Positions 7,245-13,683 of a stretch of DNA of 25,721 bases are shown here, in pieces. The notes under the pieces are model-generated. The model was not told the DNA's origin and did no database searches. It saw nothing but the letters and a program-made list of their open reading frames with translations. This stretch comes from a virus. The translations under genes were made by a program, and so were the position numbers. The stretch spans positions 1-25,721 of the IMG/VR virus record IMGVR_UViG_3300038425_000062; one strand, given 5' to 3'. The stretch's first letter is position 1. Each line of letters opens with the position of its first letter.

Positions 7245-7730
7245 ATGAGTGAACCGATGAAGGAGCAAAACCAAATGAACGAAGACTACGCCAAGGCGGG
7301 GATGCAGGAGGAGCCGGGGCTGGAACAGGTCATCGACCAGCATTCCCACCCCTCCCCCGAGCGGGAAGGAGGAGCGGAAATGAGAGTCTACACTGTAAAA
7401 CCAAGCAAAGCTTTTGGCGAAAGTATCGAGGACGGAAACGGCAAAAGACTCTTCTCAAACTTATCACGTGACGAGATTGCACTTGCTATCGAACTACTCA
7501 AGATACGTGACTCCGCCTCGCCTCCGGGGGATGTGTTGAGGAGGACATTCGTAGAGGGGGCTAACTTTGCGTCTGCCAAGTATGAGGAGCACGGGCAATT
7601 TCCTCCCAAGCCTCTGTGTCTTCCCAATTGGGAGGAAATTGTCCGTTGGGCAGACATAGAGGCACAGAAGCGCTACCCCGAAGCTGCCCTCCGGGGCGTG
7701 CCGCAGAGAAGCGGGGAGGGCAAGCCGTGA
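7245..7730 (+). CDS. Hypothetical protein (161 aa) containing a large DNA inverted repeat
   Basis: The start is ATG 7245, with GGAGGAGTGGGG upstream. The N-terminal 45 residues are polar and low-complexity. A folded part follows, beginning about MRVYTVKPSKAFG, with a helical stretch (RDEIALAIELLKIRD). I do not recognise the family. The gene contains a near-perfect 19-bp inverted repeat at 7591-7646, encoding around FPPK and LPNWEE. An internal ATG at 7380 is preceded by GGAGGAGCGG (about 7367-7376), so a shorter 116-residue product is also possible. It ends overlapping the next gene's GTG. Confidence 0.6.
   Translation: MSEPMKEQNQMNEDYAKAGMQEEPGLEQVIDQHSHPSPEREGGAEMRVYTVKPSKAFGESIEDGNGKRLFSNLSRDEIALAIELLKIRDSASPPGDVLRRTFVEGANFASAKYEEHGQFPPKPLCLPNWEEIVRWADIEAQKRYPEAALRGVPQRSGEGKP
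7591..7646. repeat. 19-bp inverted repeat (long hairpin) inside a gene
   Basis: The left arm 7591-7609 (ACGGGCAATTTCCTCCCAA) and right arm 7628-7646 (TTGGGAGGAAATTGTCCGT) are complementary at 18 of 19 positions; the exception would be a G-U pair in RNA. The loop is 18 nt. A smaller palindrome, CCCAATTGGG (7623-7632), overlaps the right arm. There is no U tract, and the site is mid-gene, so a terminator is unlikely. It could be an RNA processing or stability element, or a protein-binding or cruciform site. Confidence 0.8.
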
Positions 7731-8458
7731 GCGAACAGGGATGGTTGATTGAACTTCCTACAACGGTTGGCAGAGATCCTTATTGGTCTCATCTTGGTCG
7801 ATCATCGCCAGAATGGTTATCGGCTGAACGTGGCTTCTTTCACTGGTCGTATGATAGTCGCGAAGCGATGCGATTTGCTCGCAAGAAAGACGCCGAAGAT
7901 TTCTTGCGCTGCTACGCCCGTCCTAACTATAAGGCAGTTCAGCCACAAGCAGGTATCCACGACAAAATGGAGGCCATAGTTACCGAACACGGATGGTCTG
8001 ATATGGAGGAGCCCGCCGCGTCCGAACCTCCCGTCGAGGGGCAGGCTAGTGAATATCTGGCTGGCCATAAAGGGTCTTGCAGATTGAGACATTGGGACCG
8101 GAACACGCCATGTGTCTGTGATTGCAGCTTCGATCCCCCACCCGCGCCAGCGTCCACGCCCGCTGCGCCCGAGCCTCTATGCGTGATTTGCAACAAGCCT
8201 GAGACCGACGATGCACACAACCAAGATGGTCACAATTTCCAATCGCCCGCCCCTGCCGCGACGCAACGGTGGAGGTGCAAGGGGTGTGGGGAAGACATTC
8301 CTGAAGCGCGGGTAAGCGAACCCTCAACGCTACTGAATCGCTACCACAATGTAGGGAATGCACTTGAAGAATGGTGGTGCGGTCCCGTGGTACCCGAGAC
8401 CCCGGGCAAGGAGGGGGAAGCGCGCCCCGCCGGCGGCACCGAAGAGTTGCCGGAATGA
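7727..8458 (+). CDS. Hypothetical phage protein with cysteine-rich modules (243 aa)
   Basis: GTG 7727 overlaps the previous stop (GTGA). The N-terminal 60 residues (GWLIELP, PYWSHLG, REAMRFARKKDAEDFLRCY) match a pattern I associate with a common phage domain of unknown function, in which a Trp-rich start is followed by an A-x-x-F-x-x-x-x-D-A-E helix; VTEHGW near residue 87 is also typical. The rest is Pro/Ala-rich linker carrying three cysteine-based modules (CVCDC, CVICNKPETDDAHNQDGH and CKGCGED), likely small zinc-binding units. No enzymatic motif is visible. A nucleic-acid or protein adaptor role is possible but not shown. Confidence 0.6.
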   Translation: MSEQGWLIELPTTVGRDPYWSHLGRSSPEWLSAERGFFHWSYDSREAMRFARKKDAEDFLRCYARPNYKAVQPQAGIHDKMEAIVTEHGWSDMEEPAASEPPVEGQASEYLAGHKGSCRLRHWDRNTPCVCDCSFDPPPAPASTPAAPEPLCVICNKPETDDAHNQDGHNFQSPAPAATQRWRCKGCGEDIPEARVSEPSTLLNRYHNVGNALEEWWCGPVVPETPGKEGEARPAGGTEELPE

Positions 8459-8486
8459 TTGGCGAGCTGGCATAGGGGAGGGGAGC

Positions 8487-8738
8487 GTGGCGGACAGTTT
8501 CTACAAGGAATATCTTGCGTCTCCACATTGGGAGACCACGCGGCAAGCTGCTATTGAGAGAGCTCACGGAGAATGCGCTCTTTGCGGGTACAGATATTCT
8601 GCCAAGCTCGAAGTCCATCATCGCACGTATGTGCGCATCGGGGAGGAACTGCCCGAAGATCTCGTAGTCCTTTGCGATGAATGCCACGACAATTACGAGC
8701 GCGGAAAGTGGCTCAAGAAGAAGATGAATCAATTATGA
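8487..8738 (+). CDS. Small HNH endonuclease domain protein (83 aa)
   Basis: I start at GTG 8487, preceded by AGGGGAGGGGA, rather than at upstream in-frame codons without a binding site. The 83-residue product is essentially one HNH domain: C30/C33 (CALC), the H44-H45 pair (LEVHHRTY), EDLVVLC with Asp58 where the family usually has Asn, then C63/C66 and H67 (CDECH). Minimal HNH proteins like this act as nickases or endonucleases in phage DNA processing, including near terminases. Here it is coupled (ATGA overlap) to the replication protein, so a replication or recombination nick is also conceivable. The Asn-to-Asp change could affect activity. Confidence 0.82.
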   Translation: MADSFYKEYLASPHWETTRQAAIERAHGECALCGYRYSAKLEVHHRTYVRIGEELPEDLVVLCDECHDNYERGKWLKKKMNQL

Positions 8739-9604
8739 ACTGCATTCAAATCGTCGACTGGGGGAAGCATTATGAGAACAATCGCACGCGCGAACTGAAG
8801 AAAATGGCGTGGGTTCCGATGCCAAATCGTCACGATGGAGACGGATATACACGTCTCTTGGATCACCCCAATGGCGCAGCTCACTTCGGGGCTTGGTGCG
8901 CCCTCGTAGAAGTCGCATCAAGGTGCGATATTCGCGGTACCCTCCTGGGAAGCACCGGAGAGGCCATAGAAACTGACAGTCTCTCTCGAATGACACGCAT
9001 TCCCACCGAAATATGGGCCGAAGTACTGCCAAGACTGGTAACTATCGGCTGGATAAAGGAATACAAAATCCCGCAGGAAGGTGCGGGATTACCGCAGGAA
9101 GGTGCGGCGCCGGCGCACCTTGTCGCGATGAATGGAATGGAAAGAAAGAAAGAAGGGGAGGGAATAGGAGCACCGCAGGCAACTGCGGCGCTGGAATCCC
9201 CCCCCCTCTTGGCTTCGCCCTCATCCGAACCCATGATGTTCGAGCTGCAGGAGATCCACCGCAAGGCGACCCAGGGAGCCGCGCTCAAACTGACGGACGG
9301 CGAGATGAGCAACCTCCTGGCACTCTTCCGCCAGCATGACGGGCCCAGTGTCATCGCTGCGTACAGGCTTCATCAGGCCGAGAAGCCGGGTAAGGCCTTC
9401 TGCTTTTTCCTGAAGGACTTTGCCGAGTACTTCGCCCGGGCGCCGAAGCCAACAGCTCCTCCCCCTGTTCGCTGCGCCTATTGCCAAGCCGACGTGGACG
9501 CCAGTGGCAAGGGCCACACGGCGACGTGCAATCGTCCAGGGAATCCGAACGGCCTGACGCCGCCCGACACCTTCGACGACAACTTCCCAGAGGCGAGCTC
9601 GTGA
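8735..9604 (+). CDS. Phage replication initiator / primosomal DnaD-like protein (289 aa)
   Basis: The ATG at 8735 overlaps the HNH stop. Residues about 25-110 (WVPMPNRHDGDGYTRLL, GAWCALVEVA, LSRMTRIP, LPRLVTIGWIKE) have the look of the winged-helix N-terminus of phage replisome-organiser proteins, which is followed by a low-complexity linker. The linker (about 113-170) contains PQEGAGL, PQEGAAP and PQATAAL, encoded by origin-like DNA repeats. A helical C-terminal segment (about 165-232) and a cysteine module (CAYC...CNRPG) follow. Such proteins bind the phage origin and load the helicase. No phage helicase or polymerase gene is in view, so it probably recruits host or other phage-encoded proteins. 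Confidence 0.65.
   Translation: MNCIQIVDWGKHYENNRTRELKKMAWVPMPNRHDGDGYTRLLDHPNGAAHFGAWCALVEVASRCDIRGTLLGSTGEAIETDSLSRMTRIPTEIWAEVLPRLVTIGWIKEYKIPQEGAGLPQEGAAPAHLVAMNGMERKKEGEGIGAPQATAALESPPLLASPSSEPMMFELQEIHRKATQGAALKLTDGEMSNLLALFRQHDGPSVIAAYRLHQAEKPGKAFCFFLKDFAEYFARAPKPTAPPPVRCAYCQADVDASGKGHTATCNRPGNPNGLTPPDTFDDNFPEASS
9067..9188. repeat. Origin-like iterons: three CCGCA-N6-TGCGG elements plus polypurine tract
   Basis: Copies 1 (9071-9086) and 2 (9092-9107) are identical 16-mers, CCGCAGGAAGGTGCGG, spaced 21 bp apart. Copy 3 (9173-9188) is CCGCAGGCAACTGCGG. Each is a small inverted repeat. Copy 1 extends to a 9-bp stem (9067-9075 with 9082-9090). Between copies 2 and 3 lies a 26-nt uninterrupted purine run (9139-9164). 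All three are in the same reading frame within the linker of the replication-protein gene, like the iterons inside lambda gene O. Confidence 0.6.
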
Positions 9605-9936
9605 GGGTGCAACGGCGAGTCGCGCACTGGTCCTCCGCGTCATTGCTGCCGAGTGAGGCCGAAGTTGAGCGCGATATCCTGACGTACTTGGCGTACAAGC
9701 ACTACTGGTTCCTGCAGACGCATAGCGGGAAGAAGCGGCCAGTGAAGAAGGGCGCACTCGATATCGTATTTGGCAAGGGCGCCGTCTGGGGATGCATCGA
9801 GACGAAAGGAGAGGACAGCATGCTGTCGGATGCACAACTCGAAGAGATGGAACGCGTACAGCGGGCGAAGGGAATTGTGATTGTGGCGCGGTCGCTTCAG
9901 GATGTTGTGGATGCTTTGCAAGGAGGAGAAACTTGA
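9601..9936 (+). CDS. VRR-NUC family nuclease (111 aa)
   Basis: The GTG at 9601 overlaps the previous stop (GTGA). The product has the compact PD-(D/E)XK-like VRR-NUC arrangement: acidic residues E21/E23 in the first helix, H41-S-G-K-K, KKGALDIVFGKG with D54, WGCIETKG with E67-x-K69, SDAQ, and a final strand ending VARSLQDVVDAL. VRR-NUC proteins are DNA-structure nucleases related to Holliday-junction resolvases and are frequent in phage replication modules. Likely roles are branch resolution before packaging or replication-fork processing. The length is normal for stand-alone members. Confidence 0.85.
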   Translation: MRVQRRVAHWSSASLLPSEAEVERDILTYLAYKHYWFLQTHSGKKRPVKKGALDIVFGKGAVWGCIETKGEDSMLSDAQLEEMERVQRAKGIVIVARSLQDVVDALQGGET

Positions 9937-10028
9937 AAAGACTTGATCTTATTGGCAAGATATTCGGAAGGCTTCGCGTCACAACAGCGATGAACAGAAA
10001 AGGAGAAGGGTATGAAGACGTGTGGTAA
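9933..10028 (+). pseudogene. Remnant of a homing-endonuclease-type N-terminal domain (31 aa)
   Basis: TTG 9933 follows a perfect AAGGAGG with proper spacing and overlaps the VRR-NUC stop. The peptide KRLDLIGKIFGRLRVTTA matches the DLxGxxFGRLxV opening of many phage HNH/AP2-type homing endonucleases, which normally continues to a WxCxCDCG segment. Here the frame stops right after the Trp. It is therefore either a truncated relic or a domesticated micro-peptide. The match is from memory of the family pattern. Confidence 0.5.
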
Positions 10029-10314
10029 TTGTTATTTCTGGAAGCCCGAGACGGCAGGCGTTGATGCCGGCAATTGCATGGTGGATCCTCCGAAGATCTA
10101 CCCGCTGCCGAAGCAGGACAGGACGATTGTCCTGCAGAACATGTACCCGACGACGACGCGGGATGACTATTGTCACTGGCACCAGAGGCGCTCTTTGCTT
10201 GCGCGCTTCCGCTTATGGTTGGCCGAACGCCGGCGGATCATTCCGTGCGTGGAACCGATTGAGGTAGGTGCAGCGCCGGGCATCCAGATCGTGAGCAAAC
10301 TCCCGAAGATATGA
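10012..10314 (+). CDS. Small cysteine-rich probable zinc-binding protein (100 aa)
   Basis: ATG 10012 follows AAAGGAGAAGGG. The N-terminal part has the pattern CGNCYFW...GNCMVDPP...DDYCHWH, i.e. C-x2-C, then a Cys before Asp-Pro-Pro, and a late Cys-His. This is a layout often seen in small phage and bacterial zinc- or metal-binding proteins of unknown role. After about residue 60 comes a basic amphipathic stretch (LARFRLWLAERRRI) and a neutral tail. No function can be named. It is translationally coupled to the sigma-like gene (ATGA overlap). Confidence 0.65.
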   Translation: MKTCGNCYFWKPETAGVDAGNCMVDPPKIYPLPKQDRTIVLQNMYPTTTRDDYCHWHQRRSLLARFRLWLAERRRIIPCVEPIEVGAAPGIQIVSKLPKI

Positions 10315-11027
10315 TCGACAACTCGAAGGCGCGCGGGCTCCAGGAGATCTACAAGGCGCGTGGCAATGGCGCACTCAATGCTCTTGCTGTTGAATGCGAG
10401 GGGATCGCCTTTATCATCGTCAAAGCGCAATGCCGAAAATACGGATTGCGCTTTGAGCGGGAGAAAGTCCTAGAGTTCGCGCACGATGCCGCGGCGCAAT
10501 TCATCTCGCAATATCTGAAGCATGCGGATTACAACGTGCGCTCGTTCTCAGCCCGCATCCGCCGAGACGTGCTCAACGTGATGTTCGGTCGCAAGCGAAA
10601 CAAACAGAACGCTTTCGAAGATGGGTTGGTACAGATTCTTTCGCCTTATTCGAGGACCCAGATTATAGACGGTCAAATGCTACAGCAACATATGAACTCC
10701 TCAACTGCCCTCGACGAGCTCATTGCCGACCATCCGCAAGGCATGAAGATCGCGGCGGATCTTGCCCGTTCGAAGTCCTATTCGCAGGCGATCAGGAGGA
10801 TAGCGATCTATGTCGGACGCGAATGGATCTATGAGCATGCCGAGAAAATGCATCACGTATGGAAAACGTTCAGGTGGAAGCCGGAGACGAAGGGTGGCAT
10901 TCGTCGAACAGGAGTTAGACGACTATGCCCTGGCCTTCTGTGCAGCGAACCAGCAGAGCTACAGCAGCCTGATCAACGATCTAATAAGATACCTCAGAGA
11001 CGAAATCGGAAAGGAGGAGGAGCATGA
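10311..11027 (+). CDS. Sigma-factor-like putative late transcription regulator (up to 238 aa)
   Basis: ATG 10311 overlaps the previous stop. Residues about 25-100 (CEGIAFIIVKAQCRKYGL, FAHDAAAQFISQYLKH, VRSFSARIRRDVLNVM, then GRKRNKQ) fit the helices of sigma region 2, where a D-(x)n-Q-(x)n helix is followed by FxxxLxxIxRNxxxDxxR. Residues about 155-185 (KSYSQAIRRIAIYVGREWIY) could be a helix-turn-helix like region 4. This is pattern reading; no search was possible. The segment after about residue 195 (GIRRTGVRRLCPGLL) looks unlike protein and overlaps another frame, so the true C-terminus may end early or involve a frameshift. Its location just before the virion genes suits a late-gene activator. 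Confidence 0.5.
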   Translation: MIDNSKARGLQEIYKARGNGALNALAVECEGIAFIIVKAQCRKYGLRFEREKVLEFAHDAAAQFISQYLKHADYNVRSFSARIRRDVLNVMFGRKRNKQNAFEDGLVQILSPYSRTQIIDGQMLQQHMNSSTALDELIADHPQGMKIAADLARSKSYSQAIRRIAIYVGREWIYEHAEKMHHVWKTFRWKPETKGGIRRTGVRRLCPGLLCSEPAELQQPDQRSNKIPQRRNRKGGGA

Positions 11028-11031
11028 CTGA
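10810..11031 (+). CDS. Ribbon-helix-helix-like ORF overlapping the sigma-like gene (73 aa)
   Basis: This +1 frame relative to the 10311 gene starts at ATG 10810, with AGGAGG 10 nt upstream (10794-10799). The C-terminal part, RVAFVEQELDDYALAFC followed by SYSSLINDLIRYLRDEIG, has the strand-helix-helix spacing of ribbon-helix-helix DNA-binding proteins, and is far more protein-like than the overlapping frame. The first 25 residues are basic and low quality. It is either a separate overlapping small regulator or the displaced C-terminus of the 10311 product after a frameshift. Confidence 0.5.
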   Translation: MSDANGSMSMPRKCITYGKRSGGSRRRRVAFVEQELDDYALAFCAANQQSYSSLINDLIRYLRDEIGKEEEHD

Positions 11032-11251
11032 AGACAACAAAGAGATCAATCATCTGAACATCGACGCCATTATTCAGGACATCGCATCGAGGCGGACCCG
11101 CATTCTGGAGGACTTCGCCCGCGCGTATCTCGCGGAGTTCTCCGGACTCATGCCAAGCCAAATTGAGTTTTGCTTTCAGAATGATTACGAGAACGGCATA
11201 GAAAAGGTGTGGATAAGAAAGCTGCCGGACGATAAGGGCTCTGGCATATGA
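11024..11251 (+). CDS. Hypothetical protein (75 aa)
   Basis: The ATG at 11024 has a near-perfect AAGGAGGAGG binding site. Both the 10311 and 10810 frames end within 8 nt of it. The product is acidic and largely helical at the start (IDAIIQDIASRRTRILEDFARAYLAEF) and then strand-rich (IEFCFQNDYENGIEKVWIRKL). No family is recognised. It overlaps the next ATG (ATGA). Confidence 0.65.
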   Translation: MTEDNKEINHLNIDAIIQDIASRRTRILEDFARAYLAEFSGLMPSQIEFCFQNDYENGIEKVWIRKLPDDKGSGI

Positions 11252-11631
11252 ACGGAGCCGCACTGAACTTCACGCGCCGCGATTTCAGGCATGCCCGCCA
11301 GCGTATCGGCGCCGAGAAGTTGCAGGCGCGAATACTGCGGGAGATGGTGCGCGAGATGCCTCCGACGCAGGCGATGGTGTTTATGTCCTATTTCCACCAA
11401 TTCCCGGAGTTTGCGCATGGCAATGACAATTACTTCAAGCCGGCCTGGGCGCGCACGTGTGGCCAGCTTCAGATCAGGCGCCGGGCATTCTGGAAGATGA
11501 CGCGCGCACTGATAGATCTGGGCTTCCTGGAACGCCGCTGGTGTGGGCTCCTTCGCGGGTGGTGGGAATATCGGATCGTGTTCGAGAAGCTGGAAAAGTA
11601 CAGAGTAGATCCGCGCAAAGGCACTACATAA
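11248..11631 (+). CDS. Winged-helix DNA-binding protein, candidate small terminase or regulator (127 aa)
   Basis: The ATG at 11248 overlaps the previous stop. The C-terminal half (CGQLQIRRRAFWKMTRALIDLGFLERR, then WEYRIVFE) reads as a winged helix: recognition helix, short loop, then a beta wing. The N-terminal half is basic and helical. Its place immediately before TerL makes it a candidate packaging-site recognition protein, but the TerL N-terminus itself carries a small-terminase-like motif, so a transcriptional role is equally possible. Its last codons (GGC ACT ACA TAA) are part of the GCACTACAT motif before TerL. Confidence 0.65.
   Translation: MNGAALNFTRRDFRHARQRIGAEKLQARILREMVREMPPTQAMVFMSYFHQFPEFAHGNDNYFKPAWARTCGQLQIRRRAFWKMTRALIDLGFLERRWCGLLRGWWEYRIVFEKLEKYRVDPRKGTT
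11619..11629 (+). promoter_or_regulatory. GCACTACAT motif copy 1 (before TerL)
   Basis: AAGGCACTACAT-type sequence (core 11621-11629) ends 5 nt before the TerL GTG at 11635, reading GCACTACATAAAGCGTG. Copy 2 before the 13702 gene is identical over 15 of these 17 or more bases and has the same 5-nt spacing. No Shine-Dalgarno lies between the motif and start. It may be a phage late promoter or a start-associated RNA element. Confidence 0.6.
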
Positions 11632-11634
11632 AGC

Positions 11635-13353
11635 GTGAACGATCAGGAACGCCACGAGCAACGCTTAGCGAATATTGAAAAACATAAATGGCAAAAGGGA
11701 GGTCCCTCTCCCAACCCAGGCGGACGAACTGCAGGCTTCCTGCATTTCTCTGCAAAGCTCATGGCTCAAATGCTTGACGCCCGAGTTGATGAGAATGGGA
11801 AACCGGTCCACAAGGATGATCCGAATTATCACTTAGCAACGCCTTTTCCTGTGGCTGCCTTGAGTCTCTATATGGAGCGAGTTCTCTCAAAAAGTGCTAG
11901 GCAAAGCGAAACTCTATTTGATTTCGTTGATCGCTTATTGCCACATCTTGATAAAGTTGATGGCATTCTCATGCATCAGCGCGAGCACGACATAAAATAC
12001 CTGACTTACCTAGTCTATAAATATTGCTTTGATGAACAACAGCAGGTCCTACTTACGAAGAAACCGCTGATCGTGATGATTTGCGGACGTCGCGCTGGAA
12101 AGACCATTGCCATAGCCGCACTTCTCATTCTGGTGGCTATCAGCCATGAGAGGGGCGATGTCATTTATCTTGGACGGACTGCGAAGTCAGCATATGATAT
12201 TGTCTGGAAATCCCTGATCGATATTCTGGATTATCTTGGAATCCCATTCATGCCGCACATAGCTGATCAGCGCATCGAATTCAACACAGGCGTCAACATC
12301 TACGTCAAAGGCACGAACACAAAAGAGGACATCGAAAACATTAGAGGCAAGGGCTTTCGGCTAGCAGTAAAGGACGAATGCCAGGGCGACAGCCATTCAA
12401 AGCTGAAGATGCTCGTCGAGGAAGTTCTCGGTCCCACCCTGAAGGACTACGAGGATTCAAGGATTGCGCTGCTCGGTACCCCGCCGCGGATCCAGGGGAG
12501 CTACTTCGAGGAGAAGTACCTCGAAATAAATCCCTTGATCGCGCGATGCAACTGGAATCTCTCAGTCAACCCGCATATTCCAAATCACGAAAAGATCCTG
12601 GCAAAGATTCTCGCGGATGAATTCGGAGGCAATGAGAACGATACCGTCTACCAGCGGGAGTATTTGGGCCGGGTGGGAGCTTATGATACTGAGGCCCTCA
12701 TTCTCCGCTTCACGGATGCCAATCACTACACGGACGCACAACTCGCCGAGTGGATCAACTCGCAGCCGCCTTCTGATATCTTCCTGTCGGGCGGGATAGA
12801 CTACGGCTTTGACGATTTCGACTCCTGCACGATCACGCTGGCATCGGAGCGCAAGCCCGGCCGGTACAACATCTACGAGTACAAGGGCAACAGGACCGGC
12901 ACGAGCGATTTCGTGAACCGGATGAAGCTCGGGATTACGCAGACGACCTCCAATCCGATCCTGGCGAAGATCAACAAGAACTTCACCTGGTTCTGCGATA
13001 CCGAGGGGCTGGGGAAGAAAATCACGTACGATCTTGCCTCGCAATTCGGAATAACCGTAGCGCCAGCATATCAAGGTCAGCAAGATCTCTTGCTGGAGAT
13101 GTTACAGGATGAGGTAAAGAATGGCTGGTATAAGACGCGAGCTCCTCAGACCATAGCTGGCAAGCTGATCATCTCGGAGATAGAGCAGGAAGCGAAGTAT
13201 ATGGTGTTCGCGCGAAACGAAGAGTTGCCCGGCCAACCGCTTACTCGCCGGATCGATGATGATGTCTATCATCCCGAGATCTTGAAAAGCGTGTTATACT
13301 CGCTCAGATATATTTGGCTAAGGAGTAAGGCGAAGCTGGGAAATACGAAGTGA
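11635..13353 (+). CDS. terL: Terminase large subunit (ATPase and nuclease)
   Basis: I use GTG 11635, giving 572 residues. The motor domain has Walker A CGRRAGKT (150-157), Walker B LAVKDE with D247-E248, and a LLGTPP coupling motif. The nuclease domain begins with GGIDYGFDD (catalytic D389) and continues to DTEGLGKK and DDDVYHPEILKSVLYSL. TerL packages phage DNA into the procapsid through the portal and cuts it. The N-terminus is unusual: KWQKGGPSPNPGGR (18-31) resembles the KPGQSGNPxGR motif of small-terminase-type (DUF5681) proteins, followed by about 90 residues ahead of the ATPase. The start lacks an SD and is preceded by motif copy 1. Confidence 0.95.
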   Translation: MNDQERHEQRLANIEKHKWQKGGPSPNPGGRTAGFLHFSAKLMAQMLDARVDENGKPVHKDDPNYHLATPFPVAALSLYMERVLSKSARQSETLFDFVDRLLPHLDKVDGILMHQREHDIKYLTYLVYKYCFDEQQQVLLTKKPLIVMICGRRAGKTIAIAALLILVAISHERGDVIYLGRTAKSAYDIVWKSLIDILDYLGIPFMPHIADQRIEFNTGVNIYVKGTNTKEDIENIRGKGFRLAVKDECQGDSHSKLKMLVEEVLGPTLKDYEDSRIALLGTPPRIQGSYFEEKYLEINPLIARCNWNLSVNPHIPNHEKILAKILADEFGGNENDTVYQREYLGRVGAYDTEALILRFTDANHYTDAQLAEWINSQPPSDIFLSGGIDYGFDDFDSCTITLASERKPGRYNIYEYKGNRTGTSDFVNRMKLGITQTTSNPILAKINKNFTWFCDTEGLGKKITYDLASQFGITVAPAYQGQQDLLLEMLQDEVKNGWYKTRAPQTIAGKLIISEIEQEAKYMVFARNEELPGQPLTRRIDDDVYHPEILKSVLYSLRYIWLRSKAKLGNTK

Positions 13354-13496
13354 TGACAATTAAGCCCAAGAAATGGTGGTGGCGCTTTTCTCCGCATAAG
13401 CGTAAGATCGTAAAAGCAGCCGAGTTCTATCTCAATCAAGAAGAGATTCAAGCTGCTATCAGGCTCGAAATCGTAAACAAATTGATGAACAGATGA
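13353..13496 (+). CDS. Very small basic protein (47 aa)
   Basis: The ATG at 13353 overlaps the TerL stop (TGATG). The peptide is MTIKPKKWWWRFSPHKRK followed by an amphipathic helix (AAEFYLNQEEIQAAIRLEI). It has a strongly basic, Trp-rich N-terminus. It may bind nucleic acid or membrane; no family is known to me. Coupling to TerL and to the next small gene supports translation. Confidence 0.5.
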   Translation: MTIKPKKWWWRFSPHKRKIVKAAEFYLNQEEIQAAIRLEIVNKLMNR

Positions 13497-13663
13497 ATCG
13501 CATGGACTTCAACGAGATCAGAGCCAAGGCACGCGCCACTCAGAATATTTACAAAACGATCCGCATTCTCTATCCTTGGGCAGAATTTCGCGAAGGATAC
13601 ATATTGCGAAAGTCAGTGATATTCATTTTACGGCAATGCTGGATAGAAGTAGGCTACTGCTAA
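13493..13663 (+). CDS. Very small protein (56 aa)
   Basis: The ATG at 13493 overlaps the preceding stop (ATGA). The product begins MNRMDFNEIRAKARATQ and is basic overall, with aromatic and hydrophobic residues toward the C-terminus (YKTIRILYPWAEF, SVIFILRQCWIEVGYC). No family is recognised. There is no independent binding site, so expression would rely on coupling to the 13353 gene. Confidence 0.45.
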   Translation: MNRMDFNEIRAKARATQNIYKTIRILYPWAEFREGYILRKSVIFILRQCWIEVGYC

Positions 13664-13683
13664 TCTTCGGGAAAGTCCCATAG

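Noticed and set aside
7591-7646. Intrinsic terminator
   Set aside because: No U-rich tract after the stem, 18-nt loop, and the coding frame continues through it.
9071-9107. CRISPR-like array from the repeated 16-mers
   Set aside because: Only three short copies, no uniform spacers and all in frame inside a coding gene; iterons fit better.
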